Positions 23,171-36,469 of a stretch of 64,000 nt of DNA are shown here, one piece after another; the first letter of the stretch is position 1; each line of letters begins with the position of its first letter. Source of the stretch: Ptiloglossa arizonensis (lineage: Eukaryota > Arthropoda > Insecta > Hymenoptera > Colletidae); contig NW_027478777.1 of the NCBI RefSeq assembly GCF_051014685.1, positions 494,186-558,185 on the forward strand. The letters run 5' to 3'. The position numbers and the translations under genes are program-made. The notes beneath the pieces are model-generated. The model ran no database searches, was not told the DNA's origin, and saw only the letters and a program-made list of their open reading frames with translations.

Positions 23171-25720
23171 CCGTCCGCGAGATATGGGAGTTTGAAGCTA
23201 AGAAATGTTTGAGAAGACAACAAATTTTTCGCACTTCTGCTGCTCCAAACGCATAACCAGAATGGCCTAGGGAAGAAATACACTTACCCGTTGTAATCGG
23301 GCGAGTTTCTACTTTCAGATGCAACAGGAATTTTTGGGTTAGGTCAATCCGTTCGCGAGATATGGGAGTTTGAAGCCAAGAAAATGGTTGAGAAGGCAAA
23401 AAATTTTTCGCAATTCTGCTGCTCCAAACGCTTAACCAGAATGGCCTAGGGAAAAAATACACATACTGTAGTAACCGGGCGTGTTTCTACGTTTCAGACG
23501 CAACAGGAATTTTTGGGTTTGGTCAATCCGTTCGCGAGATATGGGAGTTTGAAGCCAAGAAATGGTTCAGAAGGCAAAAAATTTTCGCAATTCTGCTGCT
23601 CCAAACGCTTAACAGAATGGGCTGGGAAAAAATACACATACCGTTGTAATCGGGCTAGTTTCTACTTTCAGAGGCAATAGGAATTTTTGGGTTAGGTCAA
23701 TCCGTTCGCGAGATATGCGAGTGTGAAGCTAAGAAATGGTTGAGAAGACAACAAATTTTTCGCAATGCTGCTGCTCCAAACGCTTAACAAGAATGGCCTA
23801 GGGAAAAAATACGCACACAGTTGTAATCGGGCGAGTTTCTACTTTCTGACGCAGCAGGAATTTTTGGGTTTGGTCAATCCGTTCGCGAGATATGGGAGTT
23901 TGAAGCCAAGAAATGGTTGAGAAGGCAACAAATTTTTCGCTATTCTGCTGATCCAAACGCTTAACCAGAATGGGCTGGGGAAAAAATACACATACCGTTG
24001 TAATCGGGCGAGTTTCTACTTTCAGACGCTACAGGAATTGTTGGGTTAGGTCAATCCGTTCGCGAGATATGGGAGTTTGAAGCCAAGAAATGGTTGAGAA
24101 GGCAAAAAAATTTTTCGCAATTCTGCTGGTCCAAACGCTTAACCAGAATGGCCTAGGGAAAAAATACACATACCGTTGAAATCGGACGAGTTTCTACTTT
24201 CAGATGCGATAGGAATTTTTGGGATAGGTCAATCCGTTCGCGAGATATGGGAGTTTGAAGCCAAGAAATGGTTGAGAAGGCAAAAAATTTTTCGCAATTC
24301 TGCTGCTCCAAACGCTTAACCAGAATGGGCTAGGGAAAAAAATACACATACCGCTGAAATCGGGCGAGTTTCTACTTTCAGACGCAACAGGAATTTTTGG
24401 GTTATGTCAATCCGTTCGCGAGATATGGGAGTTTGAAGCCAAGAAATGGTTGAGAAGGCAACAAATTTTTCGCTATTCTGCCTGCTCCAAAAGCTTGACC
24501 AGAATGGGCTAGGGAAAAAATACACATACCGTTGTAATCGGGGAGAGTTTCTACTTCCAGACGCTACAGGAATTTTTGGGTTAGGTCAATCCGTTCGCGA
24601 GATATGGGAGTTTGAAGCCAAGAAATGGTTGAGAAGGCAAAAAATTTTTCGCAATTCTGCTGCTCCAAACGCTTAACCAGAATGGCCTAGGGAAAAAATA
24701 CACATACCGCTGTAATCGGGCGAGTTTCTACTTTCAGATGCAATAGGAATTTTTTGGTTAGGTCAATCCGTTCGCAAGATATGGGATATTGAAGCCAAGA
24801 AATGGTTGAGAAGGCAACAAATTTTTCGCTATTCTGCTGCTCCAAACGCTTAACCAGAATAGCCTAGGGAAAAATACACATACCCCTTGTAATCGGGCGA
24901 GTTTCTACTTTCAGATGCAATAGGAATTTTTGGGGTTAGGTCAATCCGTTCGCGAGATATGGGAGTTTGAAGCTAAGAAATGGTTGAGAAGACAACAAAT
25001 TTTTCGCAATTCTGCTGCTCCAAACGCTTGACCAGAATGGGCTAGGGAAAAAATACACATACCGTTGTAATCGGGCGAGTTTCTACTTCCAGACGCTACA
25101 GGAATTTTTGGGTTAGGTCAATCCGTTCGCGAGATATGGAAGTTTGAAGCCAAGAAATGGTTGAGAAGGCAAAAAATTTTTCACAATTCTGCTGCTCCAA
25201 ACGCTTGACCAGAATGGGCTAGGGAAAAAATACACATACCTTTGTAATCGGGGCGAGTTTCTACTTCCAGACGCTACAGTAATTTTTGGGTTAGGTCAAT
25301 CCGTTCGCGAGATATGTGAGTTTGAAGCCAAGAAATGGTTGAGAAGGCAAAAAAATTTTCGCAATTCTGCTGCTCCAAACGCTTAACCAGAATGGACTAG
25401 GGAAAAAATACACATACCGCTGTAATCGGGCGAGTTTCTACTTTCAGATGCAATAGGAATTTTTGGGTTATGTCAATCCGTTCGCGAGATATGGGAGTTT
25501 GAAGCCAAGAAATGGTTGAGAAGGCAAAAAATTTTTCGCAATTCTGCTGCTCCAAACGCTTAACAAGAATGGCCTAGGGAAAAAATACACATACCGCTGT
25601 AATCGGGCGAGTTTCTACTTTCAGACTGCAACAGGAATTTTTGGGTTAGGTCAATCCGTTCGCGAGATATGGGAGTTTGAAGCTAAGAAATGGTTGAGAA
25701 GACAACAAATTTTTCGCATT
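22201..25720. other. Patch enriched in private single-base indels
   Basis: About 16 small indels not shared with sibling copies fall in 3.5 kb. Examples: A7 instead of A6 at about 22217; a 7-bp loss near 22414; CTTACCCG at 23284; AAGAAAATGG at about 23379; CTACGTTTC at about 23488; T4 instead of T5 at about 23582; AACAGAATGG at 23611; A7 at about 24104 and about 24336; TGCCTGC at about 24479; CGGGGAGAG at about 24540; ACCCCTTG at about 24882; TGGGGTTAGG at about 24931; CGGGGCGAG at about 25249; GACTGCAACAGG at about 25624; CGCATTCTG at about 25716. Most are extra bases in or beside short homopolymers. Elsewhere in the window indels are rare and are usually inherited by several copies. Confidence 0.8.
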
Positions 25721-28540
25721 CTGCTGCTCCAAACGCTAAACCAGAATGGCCTAGGGAAAAAATACGCATGCAGTTGTAATCGGGCGAGTTTCTACTTTCA
25801 GATGCAATAGGAATTTTTGGGTTAGGTCAATCCGTTCGCGAGATATGGGAGTTTGAAGCCAAGAAATGGTTGAGAAGGCAAAAAATTTATCGCAATTCTG
25901 CTGCTCCAAGCGCTTAACCAGAATGGCCTAGGGAAGAAATACACACACCGTTGTAATCGGGCGAGTTTCTACTTTCAGATGCAATAGGAATTTTTGGGTT
26001 AGGTCAATCCGTTCGCGAGATATGGGAGTTTGAAGCCAAGAAATGGTTGAGAAGGCAAAAAATTTTTCGCAATTCTGCTGCTCCAAACGCTTAACCAGAA
26101 TGGCGTAGGGAAAAAATACACATACCGTTGTAATCGGGCGAGTTTCTACTTTCAGATGCAACAGGAATTTTTGGGTTAGGTCAATCCGTTCGCGAGATAT
26201 GGGAGTTTGAAGCTAAGAAATGGTTGAGAAGACAACAAATTTTTCGCACTTCTGCTGCTCCAAACGCTTAACCAGAATGGCCTAGGGAAAAAATACACAT
26301 ACCGTTGTAATCGGGCGAGTTTCTACTTTCAGATGCAATAGGAATTTTTGGGTTAGGTCAATCCGTTCGCGAGATATGGGAGTTTGAAGCTAAGAAATGG
26401 TTGAGAAGACAACAAATTTTTCGCAATTCTGCTGCTCCAAACGCTTGACCAGAATGGGCTAGGGAAAAAATGCACATACCGTTGTAATCGGGCGAGTTCC
26501 TACTTCCAGACGCTACAGGAATTTTTGGGTTAGGTCATTCCGTTCGCGAGATATGGGAGTTTGAAGCCAAGAAATGGTTGAGAAGGCAACAAATTTTTCG
26601 CAATTCTGCTGATCCAAACGCTTAACCAGAATGGGCTGGGGAAAAAATACACATACCGTTGTAATCGGGCGAGTTTCTACTTTCAGACGCTACAGGAATT
26701 TTTGGGTTAGGTCAATCCGTTCGCGAGATATGGGAGTTTGAAGCTAAGAAATGGTTGAGAAGACAACAAATTTTTCGCACTTCTGCTGCTCCAAACGCAT
26801 AACCAGAATGGCCTAGGGAAGAAATACACATACCGTTGTAATCGGGCGAGTTTCTACTTTCAGATGCAATAGGAATTTTTGGGTTAGGTCAATCCGTTCG
26901 CGAGATATGGGAGTTTGAAGCTAAGAAATGATTGAGAAGGCAAAAAATTTTTCGCAATTCTGCTGCTCCAAACTCTTAACCTGAATGGCCTAGGGAAAAA
27001 ATACGCATACCGTTGTAATCGGGCTAGTTTCTACTTTCAGATGCAATAGGAATTTTTGGGTTAGGTCAATCCGTTCGCGAGATATGGGAGTTTGAAGCCA
27101 AGAAATGGTTGAGAAGGCAAAAAATTTTTCGCAATTCTGCTGGTCCAAACGCTTAACCAGAATGGTCTAGGGAAAAAATACACATGCCGTTGTAATCGGG
27201 CGAGTTTCTACTTTCAGATGCAATAGGAATTTTTGGGTTAGGTCAATCCGTTCGCGAGATATGGGAGTTTGAAGCCAAGAAATGGTTGAGAAGGCAAAAA
27301 ATTTTTCGCAATTCTGCTAATCCAAACGCTTAACCAGAATGGCCTAGGGAGAAAATACACATACCGTTGAAAACGGGCGAGTTTCTACTTTCTGACGCAG
27401 CAGGAATTTTTGGGTTTGGTCAATCCGTTCGCGAGATATGGGACTTTGATACTAAGAAATGGTTGAGAAGACAACAAATTTTTCGCAATTCTGCTGATCC
27501 AAACGCTTAACCAGAATGGGCTGGGGAAAAAATACACATACCGTTGTAATCGGGCGAGTTTCTACTTTCAGACGCTACAGGAATTTTTGGGTTAGGTCAA
27601 TCCGTCCGCGAGATATGGGAGTTTGAAGCCAAGAAATGGTTGAGAAGGCAAAAAATTTTTCGCAATTCTGCTGCTCCAAACGCTTAACCAGAATGGCCTA
27701 GGGAAAAAATACACATACTGTAGTAACCGGGCGTGTTTCTACTTTCAGACGCAACAGGAATTTTTGGGTTTGGTCAATCCGTTCGCGAGATATGGGAGTT
27801 TGAAGCCAAGAAATGGTTGAGAAGGCAAAAAATTTTTCGCAATTCTGCTGCTCCAAACGCTTAACCAGAATGGGCTGGGAAAAAATACACATACCGTTGT
27901 AATCGGGCTAGTTTCTACTTTCAGAGGCAATAGGAATTTTTGGGTTAGGTCAATCCGTTCGCGAGATATGCGAGTGTGAAGCTAAGAAATGGTTGAGAAG
28001 ACAACAAATTTTTCGCAATGCTGCTGCTCCAAACGCTTAACAAGAATGGCCTAGGGAAAAAATACGCACACAGTTGTAATCGGGCGAGTTTCTACTTTCT
28101 GACGCAGCAGGAATTTTTGGGTTTGGTCAATCCGTTCGCGAGATATGGGACTTTGAAACTAAGAAATGGTTGAGAAGACAACAAATTTTTCGCAATTCTG
28201 CTGATCCAAACGCTTAACCAGAATGGGCTGGGGAAAAAATACACATACCGTTGTAATCGGGCGAGTTTCTACTTTCAGACGCTACAGGAATTGTTGGGTT
28301 AGGTCAATCCGTTCGCGAGATATGGGAGTTTGAAGCCAAGAAATGGTTGAGAAGGCAAAAAATTTTTCGCAATTCTGCTGGTCCAAACGCTTAACCAGAA
28401 TGGCCTAGGGAAAAAATACACATACCGTTGAAATCGGACGAGTTTCTACTTTCAGATGCGATAGGAATTTTTGGGATAGGTCAATCCGTTCGCGAGATAT
28501 GGGAGTTTGAAGCCAAGAAATGGTTGAGAAGGCAAAAAAT
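24230..28540 (+). repeat. 28-monomer HOR, copy 2 (about 4.25-4.96 kb)
   Basis: This block repeats 19280-22690 at an offset of about 4956. From about 27640 it repeats 23390-24290 at offset 4252, with CATACTGTAGTAACCGGG at 23463 and 27715, and GATGCGATAGG with GGGATAGG at about 24203 and about 28455. The 27.64-28.54 kb copy lacks the single-base indels of its partner, which is why those indels look private rather than inherited. Confidence 0.75.
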
Positions 28541-29283
28541 TTTTCGCAATTCTGCTAATCCAAACGCTTAACCAGAATGGCCTAGGGAGAAAATACACAT
28601 ACCGTTGTAATCGGGCTAGTTTCTACTTTCAGAGGCAATAGGAATTTTTGGGTTAGGTCAATCCGTTCGCGAGATATGCGAGTGTGAAGCTAAGAAATGG
28701 TTGAGAAGACAACAAATTTTTCGCAATGCTGCTGCTCCAAACCGTTAACCACAATGGCCTAGGGAAAAAATACGCATACAGTTGTAATCGGGCGAGTTTC
28801 TACTTTCTGACGCAGCAAGAATTTTTGGGTTTGGTCAATCCGTTCGCGAGATATGGGACTTTGAATCTAAGAAATGGTTGAGAAGACAACAAATTTTTCG
28901 CAATTCTGCTGATCCAAACGCTTAACCAGAATGGGCTGGGGAAAAAATAAACATACCGTTGTAATCGGGCGAGTATCTACTTTCAGACGCTACAGGAATT
29001 TTTGGGTTAGGTCAATCCGTTCGCGAGATATGGGAGTTTGAAGCCAAGAAATGGTTGGGAAGGTAAAAAATTTTTCGCATTTCTGCTGCTCCAAACGCTT
29101 AACCAGAATGGCCTAGGGAAAAAATACACATACCGTTGTAATCGGGCGAGTTTCTACTTTCAGATGCAATAGGAATTTTTGGGTTAGGTCAATCCGTTCG
29201 CGAGATATGGGAGTTTGAAGCTAAGAAATGGTTGAGAAGACAACAAATTTTTCGCACTTCTGCTGCTCCAAACGCATAACCAG
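28540..29283 (+). repeat. Satellite spacer between HOR blocks, shared with 12.1 and 35.9 kb
   Basis: These monomers carry CTAATCC, CCACAATGG, TAAACATACC and GCGAGTATCTAC, followed by GGTTGGGAAGGTAAAAAA with CGCATTTCTG. The last pair also occurs at about 12423, 35957 and 40205. No independent repeat of the whole segment was found. Confidence 0.6.
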
Positions 29284-30522
29284 AATGGCCTAGGGAAGAA
29301 ATACACATAACGTTGTAATCGGGCGAGTTTCTACTTTCAGATGCAATAGGAATTTTTGGGTTAGGTCAATCCGTTCGCGAGATATGGGAGTTTGAAGCCA
29401 AGAAATGGTTGAGAAGGCAAAAAATTTTTCGCAATTCTGCTGCTCCAAACGCTTAACCAGAATGGCCTCGGGAAAAAATACACATACCGCTGTAATCGGG
29501 CGAGATTCTACTTTCAGATGAAATTGGAATTTTTGGGTTAGGTCAATCCGTTTGCGAGATACGGGAGTTTGAATCCAAGAAATGGATGAGAAGGCAAAAA
29601 ATTTTTCACAATTCTGCTGCTCCAAACGCTTAACCAGAATGGCCTAGGGAAAAAATACAAATACCGTTGCAATCGGGCGGGTTTCTACTTTCAGATGCAA
29701 TAGGAATTTTTGGGTTAGGTCAATCCTTTCGCGAGATATGGGAGTTTGAAGCTAAGAAATGATTGAGAAGGCAAAAAATTTTTCGCAATTCTGCTGCTCC
29801 AAACGCTTAACCAGAATGGCCTAGGGAAAAAATACACATACCGCGGTAATCGGGCGAGATTCTACTTTCAGATGCAATAGGAATTTTTGGGTTAGGTCAA
29901 TCCGTTTGAGAGATATGGGAGTTTGAAGCCAAGAAATGGTTGAGAAGACAACAAATTTTTCGCAATACTGCTGCTCCAAACGCTTAACCAGAATGGCCTA
30001 GGGAGAAAATACACATACCGTTGTAATCGGGCTAGTTTCTACTTTCAGAGGCAATAGGAATTTTTGGGTTCGGTCAATCCGTTCGCGAGATATGCGAGTG
30101 TGAAGCTAAGAAATGGTTGAGAAGACAACATATTTTTCGCAATGCTGCTGCTCCAAACGCTTAACCAGAATGGCCTAGGGAAAAAATACGCATACAGTTG
30201 TAATCGGGCGAGTTTCTACTTTCTGACGCAGCAGGAATTTTTGGGTTTGGTCAATCCTTTCGCGAGATATGGGACTTTGAAACGAAGAAATGGTTGAGAA
30301 GACAACAAATTTTTCGCAATTCTGCTGATCCAAACGCTTAACCCGAATGGGCTGGGGAAAAAATACACATACCGTTGTAATCGGGCGAGTTTCTACTTTC
30401 AGACGCTACAGGAATTTTTGGGTTAGGTCAATCCGTTCGCGAGATATGGGAGTTTGAAGCCAAGAAATGGTTGAGAAGGCAAAAAATTTTTCGCAATTCT
30501 GCTGGTCCAAACGCTTAACCAG
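29284..30522 (+). repeat. 7/8-monomer HOR, copy 1 (1239 bp)
   Basis: This block starts at GGAAGAAATACACATAACG and matches the next block at offset 1239 (7 x 177). From about 29650 the offset becomes 1416 (8 x 177), because this copy lacks the GATGCAACAGGAATATTT / GGTAGAGAAGTC monomer. Markers are GCCTCGGG, GATGAAATTGG, GTTTGCGAGATACGGGA at 29550, TACAAATACCG and GTTTGAGAG at about 29900. The same string, with other variants, forms part of the 9-14 kb HOR. Confidence 0.8.
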
Positions 30523-31930
30523 AATGGCCTAGGGAAGAAATACACATAACGTTGTAATCGGGCGAGTTTCTACTTTCAGATGCAATAGGAATTTTTGGGT
30601 TATGTCAATCCGTTCGCGAGATATGGGAGTTTGAAGCCAAGAAATGGTTGAGAAGGCAAAAAATTTTTCGCAATTCTGCTGCTCCAAACGCTTAACCAGA
30701 ATGGCCTCGGGAAAAAATACACATACCGCTGTAATCGGGCGAGATTCTACTTTCAGATGAAATTGGAATTTTTGGGTTAGGTCAATCCGTTTGCGAGATA
30801 CGGGAGTTTGAATCCAAGAAATGGATGAGAAGGCAAAAAATTTTTCACAATTCTGCTGCTCCAAACGCTTAACCAGAATGGCCTAGGGAAAAAATACACA
30901 TATCGTTGTAATCGGGCGAGTTTCTACTTTCAGATGCAACAGGAATATTTGGGTTAGGTCAGTCCGTTCGCGAGATATGGGAGTTTGAAGCCAAGAAATG
31001 GTAGAGAAGTCAAAAAATTTTTCGCAATTCTGCTGCTCCAAACGCTTAACCAGAATGGCCTAGGGAAAAAATACAAATACCGTTGCAATCGGGCGGGTTT
31101 CTACTTTCAGATGCATTAGGAATTTTTGGGTTAGGTCAATCCTTTCGCGAGATATGGGAGTTTGAAGCTAAGAAATGATTGAGAAGGCAAAAAATTTTTC
31201 GCAATTCTGCTGCTCCAAACGCTTAACCAGAATGGCCTAGGGGAAAAATACACATACCGCGGTAATCGGGCGAGATTCTACTTTCAGATGCAATAGGAAT
31301 TTTTGGGTTAGGTCAATCCGTTTGAGAGATATGGGAGTTTGAAGCCAAGAAATGGTTGAGAAGACAACAAATTTTTCGCAATGCTGCTGCTCCAAACGCT
31401 TAACCAGAATGGCCTAGGGAGAAAATACACATACCGTTGTAATCGGGCTAGTTTCTACTTTCAGAGGCAATAGGAATTTTTGGGTTCGGTCAATCCGTTC
31501 GCGAGATATGCGAGTGTGAAGCTAAGAAATGGTTGAGAAGACAACAAATTTTTCGCAATGCTGCTGCTCCAAACGCTTAACCAGAATGGCCTAGGGAAAA
31601 AATACGCATACAGTTGTAATCGGGCGAGTTTCTACTCTCTGACGCAGCAGGAATTTTTGGGTTTGGTCAATCCTTTCGCGAGATATGGGACTTTGAAACT
31701 AAGAAATGGTTGAGAAGACAACAAATTTTTCGCAATTCTGCTGATCCAAACGCTTAACCCGAATGGGCTGGGGAAAAAATACACATACCGTTGTAATCGG
31801 GCGAGTTTCTACTTTCAGACGCTACAGGAATTTTTGGGTTAGGTCAATCCGTTCGCGAGATATGGGAGCTTGAAGCCAAGAAATGGTTGAGAAGGCAAAA
31901 AATTTTTCGCAATTCTGCTGGTCCAAACGC
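30523..31930 (+). repeat. 7/8-monomer HOR, copy 2 (1416 bp)
   Basis: Second copy, with the additional monomer at about 30890-31070. Private differences from copy 1 include GGGTTATGTC at about 30597, GATGCATTAGG at about 31113, GGGGAAAAATAC at about 31240 and CTACTCTCTG at about 31630. At about 31840-31930 it merges into the 24-monomer HOR through a CTGGTCC monomer. Confidence 0.8.
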
Positions 31931-32204
31931 TTAACCAGAATGGCCTAGGGAAAAAATACACATACCGTTGTAATCGGGCTAGTTTCTACTTTCAGAGGCA
32001 ATAGGAATTTTTGGGTTAGGTCAGTCCGTTCGCGAGATATGGGAGTTTGAATCCAAGAAATGGATGAGAAGGCAAAAAATTTTTCGCAATTCTGCTGCTC
32101 CAAACGCTTAACCAGAATGGCCTAGGGAAAAAATACACATATCGTTGTAATCGGGCGAGTTTCTACTTTCAGATGCAATAGGAATTTTTGGGTTAGGTCA
32201 ATCC

Positions 32205-32221
32205 CTTCGCGAGATACGGGA
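32205..32221 (+). other. Exact CENP-B box consensus match, CTTCG form
   Basis: CTTCGCGAGATACGGGA matches all nine fixed bases. Its first base, C, also fits the Y of the longer human consensus YTTCGTTGGAARCGGGA (13 of 17 by hand alignment). It is one monomer of the 24-mer HOR. Confidence 0.65.
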
Positions 32222-33824
32222 GTTTGAAGCCAAGAAATGGTTGAGAAGGCAAAAAATTTTTCGCAATTCTGCTAATCCAAACGCTTAACCAGAATGGCCT
32301 AGGGAAAAAATACGCATACAGTTGTAATCGGGCGAGTTTCTACTTTCTGACGCAGCAGGAATTTTTGGGTTTTGTCAATCCGTTCGCGAGATATGGGAGT
32401 TTGAAGCCAAGAAATGGTTGAGAAGGCAAAAAATTTTTCGCAATTCTGCTGCTCCAAACGCTTAACCAGAATGGCCTAGGGAAAAAATACACATACCGTT
32501 GTAATCGGGCGAGTTTATACTTTCAGACACAACAGGAATTTTTGGGTTAGGTCTATCCGTTCGCGAGATATGGGAGTTTGAATCCAAGAAATGGATGAGA
32601 AGGCAAAAAATTTTTCGCAATTCTGCTGCTCCAAACGCTTAACCAGAATGGCCGAGGGAAAAAATACACATATCGTTGTAATCGGGCGAGTTTCTACTTT
32701 CAGATGCAACAGGAATATTTGGGTTAGGTCAGTCCGTTCGCGAGATATGGGAGTTTGAAGCTAAGAAATGATTGAGAAGGCAAAAAATTTTTCGCAATTC
32801 TGCTAATCCAAACGCTTAACCAGAATGGCCTAGGGAGAAAATACACATACCGTTGTAATCGGGCTAGTTTCTACTTTCAGAGGCAATAGGAATTTTTGGG
32901 TTAGGTCAATCCGTTCGCGAGATATGCGAGTGTGAAGCTAAGAAATGGTTGTGAAGACAACAAATTTTTCGGAATGCTGCTGCGCCAAACGCTTAACCAG
33001 AATGGCCTAGGGAAAAAATACGCATACAGTTGTAATCGGGCGAGTTTCTACTTTCTGACGCAGCAGGAATTTTTGGGTTTGGTCAATCCGTTCGCGAGAT
33101 ATGGGACTTTGATACTAAGAAATGGTTGAGAAGACAACAAATTTTTCGCAATTCTGCTGATCCAAACGCTTAACCAGAATGGGCTGGGGAAAAAATACAC
33201 ATACCGTTGTAATCGGGCGAGTTTCTACTTTCAGACGCTACAGGAATTTTTGGGTTAGGTCAATCCGTCCGCGAGATATGGGAGTTTGAAGCTAAGAAAT
33301 GTTTGAGAAGACAACAAATATTTCGCATTTCTGCTGCTCCAAACGCTTAACCAGAATGGCCTAGGGAAAAAATACACATACCGTTGTAATCGGGCGAGTT
33401 TCTGCTTTCAGATGCAATAGGAATTTTTGGGTTAGGTCAATCCGTTCGCGAGATATGGGAGTTTGAAGCTAAGAAATGGTTGAGAAGACAACAAATTTTT
33501 CGCACTTCTGCTGCTCCAAACGCATAACCAGAATGGCCTAGGGAAGAAATACACATACCGTTGTAATCGGGCGAGTTTCTACTTTCAGATGCAATAGGAA
33601 TTTTTGGGTTAGGTCAATCCGTTCGCGAGATATGGGAATTTGAAGCCAAGAAATGGTTGAGAAGGCAAAAAATTTTTCGCAACTCTGCTGCTCCAAACGC
33701 TTAACCAGAATGGCCTAGGGAAAAAATACACATACCGTAGTAATCGGGCGTGTTTCTACTTTCAGACGCAACAGGAATTTTTGGATTAGGTCAATCCGTT
33801 CGCGAGATATGGGAGTTTGAAGCA

Positions 33825-34532
33825 AAGAAATGGTTGAGAAGACAACAAATTTTTCGCAATTCTGCTGCTCCAAACACTTGACCAGAATGGGCTAGGGAAA
33901 AAATACACACACCGTTGTAATCGGGCGAGTTTCTACTTCCAGACGCTACAGGAATTTTTGGGTTAGGTCAATCTGTTCGCCAGATATGGGAGTTTGAAGC
34001 CAAGAAATGGTTGAGAAGGCAAAAAATTTTTCGCAATTCTGCTGCTCCAAACGCTTAACCAGAGTGGCCTAGGGAAAAAATACACATACCGTTGTAATCG
34101 GGCGAGTTTCTACTTCCAGACGCTACAGGAATTTTTGGGTTAGGTCAATCCGTTCGCGAGATATGGGAGTTTGAAGCCAAGAAATGGTTGAGAAGACAAC
34201 AAATTTTTCGCAATTCTGCTGCTCCAAACACTTGACCAGAATGGGCTAGGGAAAAAATACACACACCGTTGTAATCGGGCGAGTTTCTACTTCCAGACGC
34301 TACAGGAATTTTTGGGTTAGGTCAATCTGTTCGCCAGATATGGGAGTTTGAAGCCAAGAAATGGTTGAGAAGGCAAAAAATTTTTCGCAATTCTGCTGCT
34401 CCAAACGCTTAACCAGAGTGGCCTAGGGAAAAAATACACATACCGTTGTAATCGGGCGAGTTTCTACTTCCAGACGCTACAGGAATTTTTGGGTTAGGTC
34501 AATCCGTTCGCGAGATATGGGAGTTTGAAGCC
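33825..34532 (+). repeat. Two-monomer tandem duplication inside 24-mer copy 1 (2 x 354 bp)
   Basis: CAAACACTTGACC occurs at about 33871 and about 34225, followed each time by TTCGCCAGATATGGG and CCAGAGTGGCC. The spacing is 354 bp. The same doubled arrangement is in copy 2 at 38073-38780, but copy 3 has the dimer once near 42014. Confidence 0.85.
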
Positions 34533-36452
34533 AAGAAATGGTTGAGAAGGCAAAAAATTTTTCGTAATTCTGCTGCCCCAAACGCATAACCAGAATGGCG
34601 TACGGAAAAAATACACATACCGTTGTAATCGGGCGAGTTTCTACTTTCAGATGCAATAGGAATTTTTAGGTTAGGTCAATCCGTTCCCGAGATATGGGAG
34701 TTTGAAGCCAAGAAATGCTTGAGAAGACAAAAAATTTTTCGCAATTCTGCTGCTCCAAACGCTTAACCAGAATGGCCTAGGGAAAAAATACACATACCGT
34801 TGTAATCGGGCGAGTTTCTACTTCCAGACGCTACAGGAATTTTTGGGTTAGGTCAATCTGTTCGCGAGATATGGGAGTTTCAAACCAAGAAATGGTTGAG
34901 AAGGCAAAAAATATTTCGCAATTCTGCTGCTCCAAACGCTTAACCAGAGGGGCCTAGGGAAAAAATACACATACCGTTGTAATCGGGCGAGTTTCTACTT
35001 CCAGACGCCACAGGAATTTTTGGGTTAGGCCAATCCGTTCGCGAGATATGGGAGTTTGAAGCTAAGAAATGGTTGAGAAGACAACAAATTTTTCGCAGTT
35101 CTGCTGCTCCAAACGCATAACCAGAATGGCCTAGGGAAAAAATACACATACCGCTGTAATCGGGCGAGTTTCTACTTTCAGATGCCATAGGAATTTTTGG
35201 GTTAGGTCAATCCGTTCGCGAGATATGGGAGTTTGAAGCCAAGAAATGGTTGAGAAGGCAAAAAATTTTTCGCAATTCTGCTGCTCCAAACGCTTAACCA
35301 GAATGGGCTAGGGAAAAAATACACATACCGCTGAAATCGGGCGAGTTTCTACTTTCAGACGCAACAGGAATTTTTGGGTTATGTCAATCCGTTCGCGAGA
35401 TATGGGAGTTTGAAGCCAAGAAATGGTTGAGAAGGCAACAAATTTTTCGCTATTCTGCTGCTCCAAAAGCTTGACCAGAATGGGCTAGGGAAAAAATACA
35501 CATACCGTTGTAATCGGGCGAGTTTCTACTTCCAGACGCTACAGGAATTTTTGGGTTAGGTCAATCCGTTCGCGAGATATGGGAGTTTGAAGCCAAGAAA
35601 TGGTTGAGAAGGCAAAAAATTTTTCGCAATTCTGCTGCTCCAAACGCTTAACCAGAATTGCGTACGGAAAAAATACACATACCGCTGTAATCGGGCGAGT
35701 TTCTACTTTCAGACGCAACAGGAATTTTTGGGTTATGTCAATCCGTTCGCGAGATATGGGAGTTTGAAGCCAAGAAATGGTTGAGAAGGCAACAAATTTT
35801 TCGCAATTCTGCTGATCCAAACGCTTAACCAGAATGGGCTGGGGAAAAAATACACATACCGTTGTAATCGGGCGAGTATCTACTTTCAGACGCTACAGGA
35901 ATTTTTGGGTTAGGTCAATCCGTTCGCGAGATATGGGAGTTTGAAGCCAAGAAATGGTTGGGAAGGTAAAAAATTTTTCGCATTTCTGCTGCTCCAAACG
36001 CTTAACCAGAATGGCCTAGGGAAAAAATACACATACCGTTGTAATCGGGCGAGTTTCTACTTTCAGATGCAATAGGAATTTTTGGGTTAGGTCAATCCGT
36101 TCGCGAGATATGGGAGTTTGAAGCCAAGAAATTGTTGAGAAGGCAAAAAATTTTTCGCAATTCTGCTGGTCCAAACGCTTAACCAGAATGGCCTAGGGAA
36201 AAAATACACATACCGTTGTAATCGGGCTAGTTTCTACTTTCAGAGGCAATAGGAATTTTTGGGTTAGGTCAGTCCGTTCGCGAGATATGGGAGTTTGAAT
36301 CCAAGAAATGGATGAGAAGGCAAAAAATTTTTCGCAATTCTGCTGCTCCAAACGCTTAACCAGAATGGCCTAGGGAAAAAATACACATATCGTTGTAATC
36401 GGGCGAGTTTCTACTTTCAGATGCAATAGGAATTTTTGGGTTAGGTCAATCC

Positions 36453-36469
36453 CTTCGCGAGATACGGGA
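36453..36469 (+). other. Exact CENP-B box consensus match, CTTCG form
   Basis: Counterpart of 32205 in 24-mer copy 2, exactly 4248 bp downstream, with the same 17 bases. Confidence 0.65.

Larger units (their letters stand above)
31840..36087 (+). repeat. 24-monomer HOR, copy 1 (4248 bp)
   Basis: This block matches the next 4248 bp (exactly 24 x 177) with almost no differences in the stretches compared. The few seen are at the start (GAGCTTG at about 31867 against GAGTTTG, and GAAATGG against GAAATTG near 36130). Markers include CCCTTCGCGAGATACGGGA at 32203, GACACAACAGG with GTCTATCCG at about 32525, GGTTGTGAAGAC with CGGAATGC, GCAAAGAAATGG at about 33822, TTCGCCAG, TTCCCGAG and GATGCCATAGG. 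It contains an internal two-monomer duplication at about 33825-34532. Confidence 0.9.
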
